Part shown: positions 18,439-26,147 of the stretch, piece by piece | Layout of the letters: the number at the start of each line of letters is the position of its first letter | Position numbering within the stretch: position 1 is the first letter of the stretch | The notes under the pieces: generated by a model | Database searches by the model: none | Seen by the model: the letters and a program-made list of their open reading frames with translations, nothing else | What the model was told of the DNA's origin: nothing | Translations under genes and position numbers: made by a program | Origin: Bacteroides acidifaciens | GTDB taxonomy: Bacteria > Bacteroidota > Bacteroidia > Bacteroidales > Bacteroidaceae | Direction: 5' to 3' | Assembly (NCBI RefSeq): GCF_903181435.1 | Contig: NZ_CAEUHO010000004.1 | Coordinates: 186,001-250,000 of the forward strand | Length of the DNA: 64,000 nt

Positions 18439-18776
18439 TTAGTAGCCGGGGTTTTGAACCCACTGCGGACACTTGTTAATTTCCGGTTGCGGGATAGGCA
18501 TCAGATATTGTGCTTCTTTGAAAGTACGGATTACGTTCAGTTCCTTCACTTGGAAAAAGTCTTCTTCTGTCTTGCCATAAATGTTCAGCCCCTTGACTTT
18601 TTCTCCTAATATTTCAGCTTGTTTCCAACGACGTAAATCCCAGAAACGGTGATTCTCGAGATAGAACTCAATCTGACGTTCACGACGTACAATTTCCCGT
18701 AACCCGTCTTGTGTATTGGCTTTTTCCGGATGCGCAGCCTTCTCCCAGGCAACATCAATTGTAGGAATACCAAGAG
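18439..18776 (-). pseudogene. SusD/RagB C-terminal remnant
   Basis: About 112 codons match only the end of a SusD protein: GIPTIDVAWEKA, REIVRRERQIEFYLENHRFW, DLRRWKQAEIL, then PIPQPEINKCPQWVQNPGY at the stop. The rest of susD and the whole of susC are missing. Homology stops abruptly near 18776, where the opposite strand begins to encode the middle of an SGNH hydrolase. The two genes were therefore divergent, and a deletion removed both 5' ends and everything between them. The reading frame continues to 18825 only as antisense of the hydrolase. Confidence 0.85.
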
Positions 18777-19648
18777 GAGATATTGACCTGTTGTTTATCG
18801 AAGGTGCCGTAAACGACCATACCAACGGGTTCTCTCCACGCGACCAAATCCGGGGAATGGAAGGGGTAGTCCGCCATGCACTGACAGCAAATCCTCATAC
18901 CGACATTATCATGCTGCACTTTGTATACGAGCCTTTCCTTCAGATGTTCCCCAAAGGGCAGACACCGGATGTTATTCTGAACCACGAAAGGGTTGCCAAT
19001 CATTATCTGATTCCTTCCATTAATTGTGCACAAGAAGTTTCAGAGCGGATAGAAGATAAAGAATTCACCTGGAAAGAATTCGGCGGTGTACATCCTAAAT
19101 GGTTCGGACACAAGTTTTATGCAGCCGACATACAAGCACTATGGGACGAAATGTGGTCATTGCCGGAGAATTGCACACGCCAGCCGCACGAAATACCTGC
19201 AAAGGCTTTGGACAAATACAGCTACACCAACGGAAAGTTTGTCGACTTGAAAGAAGCCCGGATTGAGAAAGGCTGGAGCATCCTCTCTTCCTGGCAACCG
19301 AAAGAGAAAACAGGTACACGAAAAGGGTTTGTCAATGTCCCGATGCTGTACTCCGACACTCCGGGAGCAACTTTCACGTATTCCTTCAAAGGAAAAGCAG
19401 TAGGTTTGTTCATGGCTTGCGGTCCCTATTCGGGAATCATCGAATATAGCATTGACGGCAAGGAATTCCGCAAACTGGATACATTTACCAAATGGAGCAA
19501 GGGACTCTATCTTCCCTGGCTGTATGTACTGGAGTCGGAACTGGATTCCCAAAAGACGCACAAACTAACCGTACGTATCTCCAAAGATAAAAATGCGAAG
19601 AGTAAGGGTATGGAATGTGTAATCCGCAATCTTGTGATTAACGAATAA
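18772..19648 (+). pseudogene. SGNH/GDSL hydrolase, 5'-truncated
   Basis: The frame encodes the back part of an SGNH hydrolase: block III with its Asn (DIDLLFIEGAVNDH), block V with the catalytic His (FGGVHPKWFGHKFYA), and a C-terminal beta-sandwich domain (residues from GFVNVPMLYS to VIRNLVINE). Block I, which holds the nucleophile Ser, is absent, so the product could not be an active esterase. The ATG at 18716 lies inside antisense SusD sequence and is not the native start. The 5' end was lost in the same deletion that truncated SusD. Confidence 0.8.
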
Positions 19649-19763
19649 GAATTGACTTAAATCAAAATTTTTCATACCAAACTCATCCTGGCTGATTTTG
19701 TTTTACCTTTGCACCCGCAAAAAAGAAAAGGTAAAAAGTAACAGGTATCAGGTTGAGTTTGGT

Positions 19764-20906
19764 ATGAAGAAAAGTCTTATCGCTTTGGCGTTCGGCACCC
19801 TGGGATTAGGTATTGCCGAATTTGTAATGATGGGTATTTTGCCCGACGTGGCAAAAGATTTGGGTATCAGTATCCCTATGGCGGGACATTTCATTTCTGC
19901 GTACGCATTGGGCGTTTGTGTTGGTGCTCCCGTACTGACGTTAGCTCGCAAATATCCATTAAAACATATCCTGCTGGTATTAGTCACCCTGATTATGATA
20001 GGTAATATCTGTGCGGCAATGGCTCCCAATTACTGGGTATTGCTTGCTGCACGCTTTATCTCCGGACTGCCGCATGGAGCATATTTCGGCGTGGGTTCCA
20101 TTGTTGCCGAAAGATTGGCTGACAAAGGAAAAGGCTCGGAAGCCGTTTCGATTATGATTGCCGGAATGACTATTGCCAACCTCTTCGGTGTCCCACTGGG
20201 AACCTCATTAAGTACCATGCTTTCCTGGCGTGCCACTTTCCTGCTGGTCGGTATTTGGGGAGTCGTTATTCTATATTACATCTGGCGTTGGGTTCCTCAC
20301 GTAGAAGGTCTGCAAGATACCGGCTTCAAAGGACAGTTCCGTTTCCTGAAAACTCCGGCTCCATGGTTGATTCTCGGTGCTACGGCATTAGGCAATGGCG
20401 GTGTATTCTGCTGGTATAGTTATATCAACCCGATGCTGACGAATATTTCCGGTTTTTCCGCCGAAAGTATTACTCCACTGATGATTCTTGCCGGATTCGG
20501 CATGGTCATGGGGAATCTTGTCAGCGGACGCCTCTCCGACCGTTATACACCGGGAAAGGTGGGAACTGCCGCGCAAGCATTAATCTGCCTTATGCTATTG
20601 CTTATCTTCTTTCTTTCACCCTACAAATGGATGGCTGCCATATTGATGTGCCTTTGCACAGCAGGCTTGTTTGCTGTATCCAGTCCCGAACAAATATTGA
20701 TTATCCGTGTATCGAAAGGTGGTGAGATGCTGGGGGCTGCCTGCGTACAAGTTGCATTCAATCTCGGAAATGCTATCGGGGCTTATGCAGGCGGATTGGC
20801 TGTCAGTGAAGGCTATCGTTATCCTGCCCTCACGGGTGTTCCTTTCGCGCTGATTGGGTTTGTTTTGTTCCTGGTCTTTTATAAGAAATACCAAGTCAAA
20901 TACTAA
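19764..20906 (+). CDS. MFS transporter (AraJ/arabinose-efflux-like)
   Basis: A membrane protein of about 380 residues, chosen to start at 19764 (MKKSLIALAFGTLGLGIAEF), because a -7-like box TACCTTTG lies at 19704-19711 inside the longer frame that opens at 19698. About 12 membrane helices are seen, with the motif GLPHGAYFGVGSIVAERLAD and GRLSDRYTPGKVG in the cytoplasmic loops. It resembles the AraJ/YdhP group of drug or sugar efflux permeases of the DHA1 type. The substrate is not known. A terminator hairpin follows at 20967. It is the last normal-composition gene before the AT-rich island. Confidence 0.85.
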   Translation: MKKSLIALAFGTLGLGIAEFVMMGILPDVAKDLGISIPMAGHFISAYALGVCVGAPVLTLARKYPLKHILLVLVTLIMIGNICAAMAPNYWVLLAARFISGLPHGAYFGVGSIVAERLADKGKGSEAVSIMIAGMTIANLFGVPLGTSLSTMLSWRATFLLVGIWGVVILYYIWRWVPHVEGLQDTGFKGQFRFLKTPAPWLILGATALGNGGVFCWYSYINPMLTNISGFSAESITPLMILAGFGMVMGNLVSGRLSDRYTPGKVGTAAQALICLMLLLIFFLSPYKWMAAILMCLCTAGLFAVSSPEQILIIRVSKGGEMLGAACVQVAFNLGNAIGAYAGGLAVSEGYRYPALTGVPFALIGFVLFLVFYKKYQVKY

Positions 20907-20966
20907 TATTCTTGAAGGTGTTGCTACTTGCTTTTACAGAATTCTATCAAGGCTTAGCGAGACCCG

Positions 20967-21010
20967 AAGGGGAGCAAACGGATTTATCCGGCTGTTCCCC
21001 TTATTTTTGT
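20967..21010 (+). terminator. Rho-independent terminator after the MFS gene
   Basis: A stem with outer arms AAGGGGA (20967-20973) and TCCCCTT (20996-21002) and an inner CGGA/TCCG pair is followed by ATTTTTGT on the plus strand. Confidence 0.6.
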
Positions 21011-21159
21011 AAATCCCATTGGAAACGAGATTGAGTACACTTTAATCCAGCCTGTTCCTCTCTAGCTGAAAGATTCATTTTTAATTAGGAATGAATGAAT
21101 TCTTTTCGGTAGGGTTATGAATGAAATGATAATTTAGAGTTCATTTCTGTGCAGTTATT

Positions 21160-21214
21160 TGTTATAAAAAACAAAAATCAAGTAGGGAGAAAACTTCTAG
21201 ACTTTTCTCCCTAC
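21160..21214 (-). terminator. Terminator of the leftward radical SAM operon
   Basis: The arms GTAGGGAGAAAA (21182-21193) and CTTTTCTCCCTAC (21202-21214) form a 12-bp stem. On the minus strand it is followed by a T-rich run (TTGATTTTTGTTTTTTAT). It closes the operon that ends with the gene at 21259. Confidence 0.7.
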
Positions 21215-21258
21215 CCCCTATTATCAACTAATTGAAATACCAAAGTTCTATTTATAGC

Positions 21259-21780
21259 TTACTCATGATGCGTATCTTGGACTATTTTTCTTGATAGTTC
21301 TTTTATAAAGCTGTCTCTGTCATTACAACTAAGTAGATAGCTTTTGCCTGTAGTTAAGATAAGAACTTGTTGTTTCGCATTTTTTACATAAGAATAATAT
21401 CTGCCGTATTGCGTACTCCCCATTACCCCTATATATCCAAGGAAACCATTACTCCCAAAGTAACGAATATCATTCTGTACCTCATTATAGGGAATCACCT
21501 TTTTGATAGAAGAATACATAATACTTTTCTTATTGAAAGCCCTTTTTATGAAAAGTTGTTTCTCCCCCAAATAAATAGCCTGTGGAATTACAACTAACAT
21601 ATACACAAAAATTGAGAGCAAAGTTATAGCCAACAATAGACTTAGTAGCTTATCAGACACAGACTGCATCAGATACGATTTCGCTAAGAACACCAAACCG
21701 GCTACTAATAAAATAGCTTTCAGCCAGAATTCCATACGCTTCATTACAGGTTGATAATCTGATTTATACATAATAATCAC
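21259..21780 (-). CDS. Small membrane protein with a PH-like domain
   Basis: A 173-residue protein with two membrane helices (residues about 20-38 and 43-68: LKAILLVAGLVFLAKSYLM, LLLAITLLSIFVYMLVVIPQ) followed by a soluble part in which a bacterial PH-like beta domain can be guessed (KRAFNKKSIMYSSIKKVIPY, GYIGVMGSTQYGRYYSYV, VLILTTGKSYLLS). The role is unknown. Its start overlaps the stop of the preceding lipoprotein gene by 4 bp (ATGA), so translation is coupled; a second Met lies 9 nt in. It is the last gene of the radical SAM operon. Small membrane proteins of this build occur beside peptide-modification genes in Bacteroidetes, but I would not assign a function. Confidence 0.7.
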   Translation of the reverse strand: MIIMYKSDYQPVMKRMEFWLKAILLVAGLVFLAKSYLMQSVSDKLLSLLLAITLLSIFVYMLVVIPQAIYLGEKQLFIKRAFNKKSIMYSSIKKVIPYNEVQNDIRYFGSNGFLGYIGVMGSTQYGRYYSYVKNAKQQVLILTTGKSYLLSCNDRDSFIKELSRKIVQDTHHE

Positions 21781-22574
21781 AAATTTAATGCATTCTGAAC
21801 TAACTCAACAAGTTCCTTATCAGTATATTGTTCTTTGACTTCCGGATGCTTTTCTTTTACTAAAGACACAACATCTTGAATATACAGGTTGTTATATTCA
21901 TCAGCTAACTTATACACACTTCCATCCTGCGTTTGAGCATCCCATACTTGTAATGCAGTTTCGCTATTAATAGTATTAGTAGCGGCCATGACAGGACCAC
22001 TAGGACCACCAATTGCATTATATTCAAGCCCTACTCCTGCATACGCAACTCCAATCAAAATCCATTCACCAATCCACCAAAACCCCATTGAAACATCTGT
22101 ATCTGGTCTTGAAACTCTAGTCATACTATTCTTCAAAAGATTTACATTAGAAGATACTGCATTCTTGAATACATCATTATCTTCACATAAAGTAACAAAT
22201 CGGCGAATATCTCTCTTCTCAATTGCATCTCTAAATTCAGGCTGACAAATTGCTAATAAGAAACGTACAGTTCCGTCATCTACATTTATCTCTGTCTTCA
22301 ATCCCAAAGATTGAGCATATCCTACAGGGTCTTTATAAAAAGAATCAGCGGCAGTGGTTTCATTCAAAATCAATTGAGATAGTAACCCCATATCCTGAAT
22401 ATAGTTTCTTTCATACTCTGACAGATTTTTCATTGAAATAGCAGTAACATCAGGATTTACAACCTCATTTTTAGGTAAGTCCACATTCAATATTCCATCT
22501 GAATTACTGCAAGATTGCAGCGAAGTAACAGCTATCGCTGCTCCAACACCAATTGACAAAATTTTACTTTTCAT
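21777..22574 (-). CDS. Lipoprotein of unknown function, coupled to a radical SAM gene
   Basis: A 265-residue protein with signal peptide and lipobox (AIAVTSLQSCSN). I do not recognise a named family. The middle has FYKDPVGYAQSLGL, reminiscent of leader segments in which a DP-x-x-x-x-x-LG motif docks a modifying enzyme, then a hydrophobic, aromatic- and Gly-rich stretch (GFWWIGEWILIGVAYAGVGL, about residues 163-182), and an acidic amphipathic tail (VSLVKEKHPEVKEQYTDKEL). Both ends overlap neighbours by 4 bp: with the radical SAM gene upstream and the PH-like membrane gene downstream. Such tight coupling suggests it is the substrate or a direct partner of the radical SAM enzyme. That is inference; a structural or transport role is equally open. 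Confidence 0.65.
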   Translation of the reverse strand: MKSKILSIGVGAAIAVTSLQSCSNSDGILNVDLPKNEVVNPDVTAISMKNLSEYERNYIQDMGLLSQLILNETTAADSFYKDPVGYAQSLGLKTEINVDDGTVRFLLAICQPEFRDAIEKRDIRRFVTLCEDNDVFKNAVSSNVNLLKNSMTRVSRPDTDVSMGFWWIGEWILIGVAYAGVGLEYNAIGGPSGPVMAATNTINSETALQVWDAQTQDGSVYKLADEYNNLYIQDVVSLVKEKHPEVKEQYTDKELVELVQNALNL

Positions 22575-23614
22575 TTTTTTTCAGTGTTTTTTTGTTTAAC
22601 ATTATACTTTAATATCACATTGGACGCATATTTGTGTATGTTTTTTCTCACATATTCTATCTTATCACAATCATTAAATAGAGCGAGACAAGCCTCACAA
22701 TTATGCATATCTACATTAATTTCAATATTTTCATTCCTGTCCTCGGCTATTTTCTTTAAAATAAATTTTGGTCCATCAACATATGCCCATACTTTCAAAA
22801 AATCATCAAATTGTTCTGCATATATTTCTTGAATACTTTTGGAATTAATATTACCTAATTTTAAATATTTAACCCTTTTACATGCTAATCCACAGCAAGC
22901 ATATACATACCCTTCCATATCAATAGGAATACTCTCAAATAAACTACTACATCCATAGGGTACAACAGGACGTTGCAAACATCTACATTGAAGCAATTCA
23001 TTATAATTTATATCTCGTTTAATTTTATCTTCAGAATTAAATGGAATCCATATACCAGAAGAAAAAGCGACCTTATTATTTTTAATACACTCCTTCAATT
23101 CTTCGTGTTCACGAAAATTTCTTTCATTAAAAGTTGAATTGGAGTTTGTTTCAATATTTACCAAACAAACTAAATCTAATTCTGCAGATGCCTTAATTGC
23201 ATTAACTATATTATTGAAAGGAACCCAAACTTGATGATCATCACCAGTACTCAGATTCAGCTCATTCAAACCTAATGCCTTCATTTTTCTTAATATAGAG
23301 TATGCTTTATCATAACTGGAAGCCCAATAACCATTGGAAACAACTCTAGTCATAAGACCTCTTTCATTTGCAAATTGCACGGCATGATATAGATCATCTT
23401 TTAAAGAAAAACATTCTCCACCACTAAAGACTACCAATTGTATTGTAGGGAAGGCTTCTGTACATTTATTAATATACATCTTTATTTGTTCAAAAGACAT
23501 TTTACCTTTACGGTCTTGATTACACTCAAAACAACAGTTTTTACAAGCAGCCGTACAATAATAAGTTGTTAGTAAAGATATTGTTCTTGGAGAAATTTGT
23601 TTAATTAGTTCCAT
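22571..23614 (-). CDS. Radical SAM protein with SPASM-like C-terminus
   Basis: A 347-residue protein with the radical SAM cluster motif C20-x3-C24-x2-C27 (CTAACKNC) in the expected N-terminal place. The TIM-barrel features follow: VVFSGGECFSLKDDL (GGE motif, SAM binding) and TRVVSNGYWA. The C-terminal third is rich in Cys (CRCLQRPVVPYGCSS; YACCGLACKRV; HNCEACLALFNDC), as in SPASM/twitch proteins that hold auxiliary iron-sulfur clusters and modify peptides. It overlaps the downstream lipoprotein gene by 4 bp. Upstream, 59 bp away, is the broken acyl-synthase gene, and it is probably transcribed from that gene's promoter. Base composition is clearly more AT-rich than that of flanking genes. Peptide maturation is the best guess; the substrate is unproven. 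Confidence 0.85.
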   Translation of the reverse strand: MELIKQISPRTISLLTTYYCTAACKNCCFECNQDRKGKMSFEQIKMYINKCTEAFPTIQLVVFSGGECFSLKDDLYHAVQFANERGLMTRVVSNGYWASSYDKAYSILRKMKALGLNELNLSTGDDHQVWVPFNNIVNAIKASAELDLVCLVNIETNSNSTFNERNFREHEELKECIKNNKVAFSSGIWIPFNSEDKIKRDINYNELLQCRCLQRPVVPYGCSSLFESIPIDMEGYVYACCGLACKRVKYLKLGNINSKSIQEIYAEQFDDFLKVWAYVDGPKFILKKIAEDRNENIEINVDMHNCEACLALFNDCDKIEYVRKNIHKYASNVILKYNVKQKNTEKK

Positions 23615-23673
23615 TTATTATAATATTTAATGTTGTTATCAACAAGTTCAAGATAGATTAAACTCCACTGACA

Positions 23674-24327
23674 TTATACGACTTTTTGTTTTGAATTTTC
23701 AGATATTAGTAGCAACTCATATTTTTTATAGAATGTTCTCAACCCTTCAGAAGAAGAATATATTGGAATAGTGTCAGAACCAAGATATACACACCCTCTG
23801 CCAAGTGTTTTTACATCAATAGATAACATTCTCATAATTCGCAATAATTTACTATCCGATTCAGCCAACATATAACTATTGGTGTGACTAACAATTGGAT
23901 GAATGGCAAGCATCATTAACTGCTTAAAAAGGATCAATGATGAGGCATTGCAACATGAATGAACAGCAAATCTTCCAACATGCCAGAACGAGAATTGATT
24001 TGAATTATGAAGTTCTTTAAGAGGATCAATATCAAATATTTTCTGTATCGGAAGTATAGAATGGCGATCTCATGCCATTACTCGAATGCACCCTATCAAA
24101 TCACCTTGAGCATCTTCTGCTACAAAAAGATATGATGAAGACACATATCTCATTTCCTCTTCATATATATATTGAATTTCTTGCTCAAAATTCACTAAAC
24201 AAGTATCCCCTATATGGTGTTTATAATTTTCGCGAACTATAAAATTAGCGATTTTATACAAATAAGATCTATCAACCTGAAAGATATTATAATTAGTATT
24301 TGTTATTAAAAGTCTTTTCATATTCAT
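23674..24327 (-). pseudogene. LuxI/FeeM-like acyl synthase (GNAT fold) broken by one in-frame TGA
   Basis: A single reading frame of 218 codons encodes an N-acyl synthase-like protein but is split by TGA at 24070-24072 (codon 86). Nothing else is wrong: the frame is the same on both sides. The first part has the GNAT/autoinducer-synthase block VSSSYLFVAEDAQGDLIGCI then RVMA; after the stop come DRHSILPIQKIF, FWHVGRFAVHSC, LAIHPIVSHTNSYMLAESD and YLGSDTIPIYS. Related proteins usually have Trp (TGG) before the DR of this loop, so a TGG to TGA change is likely. Length, the R-V-M loop and the GRFAV block resemble LuxI/FeeM-type enzymes that join an acyl chain to an amino acid or lactone. It leads the radical SAM operon and is divergent from a LuxR-type regulator. 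Readthrough cannot be excluded. Confidence 0.7.
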
Positions 24328-24342
24328 TATTTTTTGACTGCA

Positions 24343-24350
24343 TAAAATTA
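24343..24350 (-). promoter_or_regulatory. -7-like box of the acyl synthase-radical SAM operon
   Basis: The minus strand reads TAATTTTA, one base off TAnnTTTG. It is 30 bp from the centre of palindrome A and 16 bp before the start codon. The ThiF promoter (26014-26021) has the same distance and the same final A. Confidence 0.4.
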
Positions 24351-24373
24351 ATATGCCACAAAACAAAATCAAC

Positions 24374-24387
24374 TACACAAAAGTGTA
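24374..24387 (-). promoter_or_regulatory. Palindromic box A (TACACAAAAGTGTA)
   Basis: A perfect inverted repeat, TACAC-AAAA-GTGTA, 47 bp before the acyl-synthase start codon. Read toward the gene it is TACACTTTTGTGTAG. Near-identical copies stand before the luxR-type gene and the ThiF gene. It is the right size and place (centre about -41) for a LuxR-family activator site. Confidence 0.6.
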
Positions 24388-24412
24388 TAACATGATAAAA
24401 TCACATAAATAA

Positions 24413-24426
24413 TATACTTTTGTGTA
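24413..24426 (+). promoter_or_regulatory. Palindromic box B (TATACTTTTGTGTA)
   Basis: One mismatch from the perfect palindrome. The next bases (GTA) also match the other copies. It lies 55 bp before the regulator start codon at 24481. An AT-rich element at 24449-24457 or TACTTTTG at 24458-24465 could be the -7 box. Its presence suggests autoregulation. Confidence 0.55.
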
Positions 24427-24480
24427 GTAAATAGACACATTTAAAGATTAAAATTTATACTTTTGTAAAAACAATAAATT

Positions 24481-25236
24481 ATGGCTATAATAGAAGATTT
24501 CCTTATATCAACAAAACATATAGAGAACATTTCAGAAAAGGAGTATGATAAAGTTAAATCACTATTAGTTATATTAGACGCTATAGCACGCACAACTTAT
24601 CAAAGCTTTTATATAATAGATTATTTCCGAAACGATTTCCTATATGTTTCAGAAAATCAATTACTATTATGTGGACATACCGCTGATGAAATAAAAGAAA
24701 TGGGATTCATGTTCTATATAAAACATGTGCCAAATGAGGAACAAAAAATGCTAGTAGAACTAAATAAAAGTGGATTTAATTTTTATGAAAGATTGCCAAT
24801 AAAAGAACGTATGAGTTACAGCATATCGTATGACTTTCATATTATATCAAACAAGAAGAAAACCCTCATTAATCATAAACTGACACCAATCGCCCTAAGC
24901 AAAGATAATAGAATTTGGCTGGCGGTCTGTGTCGTATCGCTATCCGCCCATGAATCACCTGGTCACATTGAAATACGAAAACAAGGACAAACATCATTCT
25001 GGGAATATGTATTAGATAATCACAAGTGGATAGAAAATTCAGGAATAATTCTAACTGAAAAAGAAAAGGATATTTTATTATTATCAGCACGAGGATATAC
25101 CATGAATGACATAGCTGATTATTTATGCGTAGCAATAGATACAGTAAAATTCTACAAACGAAAATTATTTCAGAAATTGAATGTTAAAAACATTGCCGAA
25201 GCCATATCTTTTGCTACAAATTACAAATTATTATAG
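24481..25236 (+). CDS. PAS-LuxR transcriptional regulator
   Basis: A 251-residue cytoplasmic protein. Residues about 30-150 look like a PAS-type sensor (SFYIIDYFRNDFLYVSENQ, followed by an LCGHTADEIKEMG helix and ISYDFHIISNKKKTLINHK strands), and residues about 188-251 form a GerE/LuxR helix-turn-helix (LTEKEKDILLLSARGYTMND, IADYLCVAIDTVKFYKRKLF, QKLNVKNIAEAI). There is no receiver domain and no classic AHL-binding domain. It is divergent from the broken acyl-synthase gene across a 150-bp gap carrying two copies of the palindrome, and convergent with the ThiF-like gene (1 bp apart at their ends). It is the obvious candidate to bind the palindrome; what its PAS domain senses is unknown. Confidence 0.85.
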   Translation: MAIIEDFLISTKHIENISEKEYDKVKSLLVILDAIARTTYQSFYIIDYFRNDFLYVSENQLLLCGHTADEIKEMGFMFYIKHVPNEEQKMLVELNKSGFNFYERLPIKERMSYSISYDFHIISNKKKTLINHKLTPIALSKDNRIWLAVCVVSLSAHESPGHIEIRKQGQTSFWEYVLDNHKWIENSGIILTEKEKDILLLSARGYTMNDIADYLCVAIDTVKFYKRKLFQKLNVKNIAEAISFATNYKLL

Positions 25237-25237
25237 C

Positions 25238-25996
25238 TTAATGATTATCATAAAAAATAGAAGACAAATAAAATTTCGGGAAAAACTTAAGTTCTCTGCC
25301 TGTCGCTAAATTATATAAAGCGTGAACACAATGCCCAGCGGCAATCCAGGATCCTACAGAAAGCTGCGGAACTGGTGAAATACCATATTCTTTTTGATAC
25401 GTGTCTATTACTTGTTCAAGCCAGTTTTTGGGCATATTCCAAAAATTACCATAATGAGTAACATATTTCGCTACCTCCAAATCAAATCTTTCTGGCGTGC
25501 TTGCCAACTGCGATAATTTAATTCCATCAGGCTTAACTATCGTCAAAAATCCAGCCCATCCAAAATTATACGGATGCAACACAGATATATTATATTTCTC
25601 ACAAATATTATCAAATACGAATGGTATATCAGATGTAAAATCCAGCGCATTAATTGCAACATCGTGATCCCTAATCAAGCTTTCTACATTATCTTTATTA
25701 ATAAAACAATTATGATAATTAATACTCGCAGACGGATTGATATTCAATAGTCTTTTGGATAGACATTCAGCTTTATATTTCCCAACATCTAACATATCAT
25801 AATTCTGTCTATTCAAATTACTAAGTTCAACCCTATCCCCGTCAACAATAGTAATAGACTCAAATCCAAACCTTATGGCACATTCAGCAATAATACTTCC
25901 AATACCGGCTCCGCCTAATATTATGCGATATTTTTTAAGCAAATTCTGTTCCGCTTCACTTACATAAATCCAATTACGGCTATATCTTTCTTCCAT
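25238..25996 (-). CDS. ThiF/MoeB/HesA-type E1-like adenylating protein
   Basis: I choose the start at 25996 (252 residues), not 26173, because palindrome C and a -7-like box lie at 26014-26058 and the longer N-terminus has no family match. The Rossmann ATP-binding motif GGAGIGS, VDGDRVELSNLNRQNY (with the Arg of the adenylation site) and the DVAINALDF block are typical of ubiquitin-E1-like enzymes that adenylate a C-terminal carboxylate. No zinc CxxC pairs are seen and it is short, so it is not a housekeeping MoeB or ThiF. No ubiquitin-like carrier protein is visible nearby. Under the shared palindrome it appears co-regulated with the radical SAM operon; it may activate a peptide or amino-acid carboxylate there. 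Function is inferred. Confidence 0.75.
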   Translation of the reverse strand: MEERYSRNWIYVSEAEQNLLKKYRIILGGAGIGSIIAECAIRFGFESITIVDGDRVELSNLNRQNYDMLDVGKYKAECLSKRLLNINPSASINYHNCFINKDNVESLIRDHDVAINALDFTSDIPFVFDNICEKYNISVLHPYNFGWAGFLTIVKPDGIKLSQLASTPERFDLEVAKYVTHYGNFWNMPKNWLEQVIDTYQKEYGISPVPQLSVGSWIAAGHCVHALYNLATGRELKFFPKFYLSSIFYDNH

Positions 25997-26013
25997 AAAA
26001 ACACTACTTTGTG

Positions 26014-26021
26014 TAAAGATA
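26014..26021 (-). promoter_or_regulatory. -7-like box of the ThiF-like gene
   Basis: The minus strand reads TATCTTTA (TAnnTTTA). It lies 18 bp before the start codon and 30 bp from the centre of palindrome C, as at the acyl-synthase promoter. Confidence 0.4.
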
Positions 26022-26044
26022 AGGCTTAACTTTAATTTTATTAC

Positions 26045-26058
26045 TACACAAAAGTGTA
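26045..26058 (-). promoter_or_regulatory. Palindromic box C (TACACAAAAGTGTA)
   Basis: A perfect copy of box A, and the three preceding bases (TAC at 26042-26044) also match box B read on the other strand. It is 49 bp before the ThiF-like start codon and has the same orientation toward its gene as boxes A and B. Confidence 0.6.
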
Positions 26059-26147
26059 AAATTTGATTTAAGATAAAGAACAACGCATACAATCCAACGA
26101 ATAAGAATCCAATTAGCAACAAAATAAAGAAAGCAGAAATGAGATAA

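Larger units (their letters stand above)
20907..21258. other. Intergenic region, left edge of AT-rich island
   Basis: About 350 bp between convergent units. It holds a terminator for the MFS gene (20967-21010) and one for the leftward island operon (21160-21214). Between them is AT-rich sequence without a recognisable gene. Confidence 0.6.

Noticed and set aside
18716..18771. ATG start for the SGNH hydrolase
   Set aside because: The first 19 codons are antisense SusD sequence; the native start has been deleted.
24070..24072. TGA as selenocysteine or recoded Trp
   Set aside because: No SECIS-like hairpin is evident, and all other genes here use TGA as a normal stop. A nonsense change is simpler.
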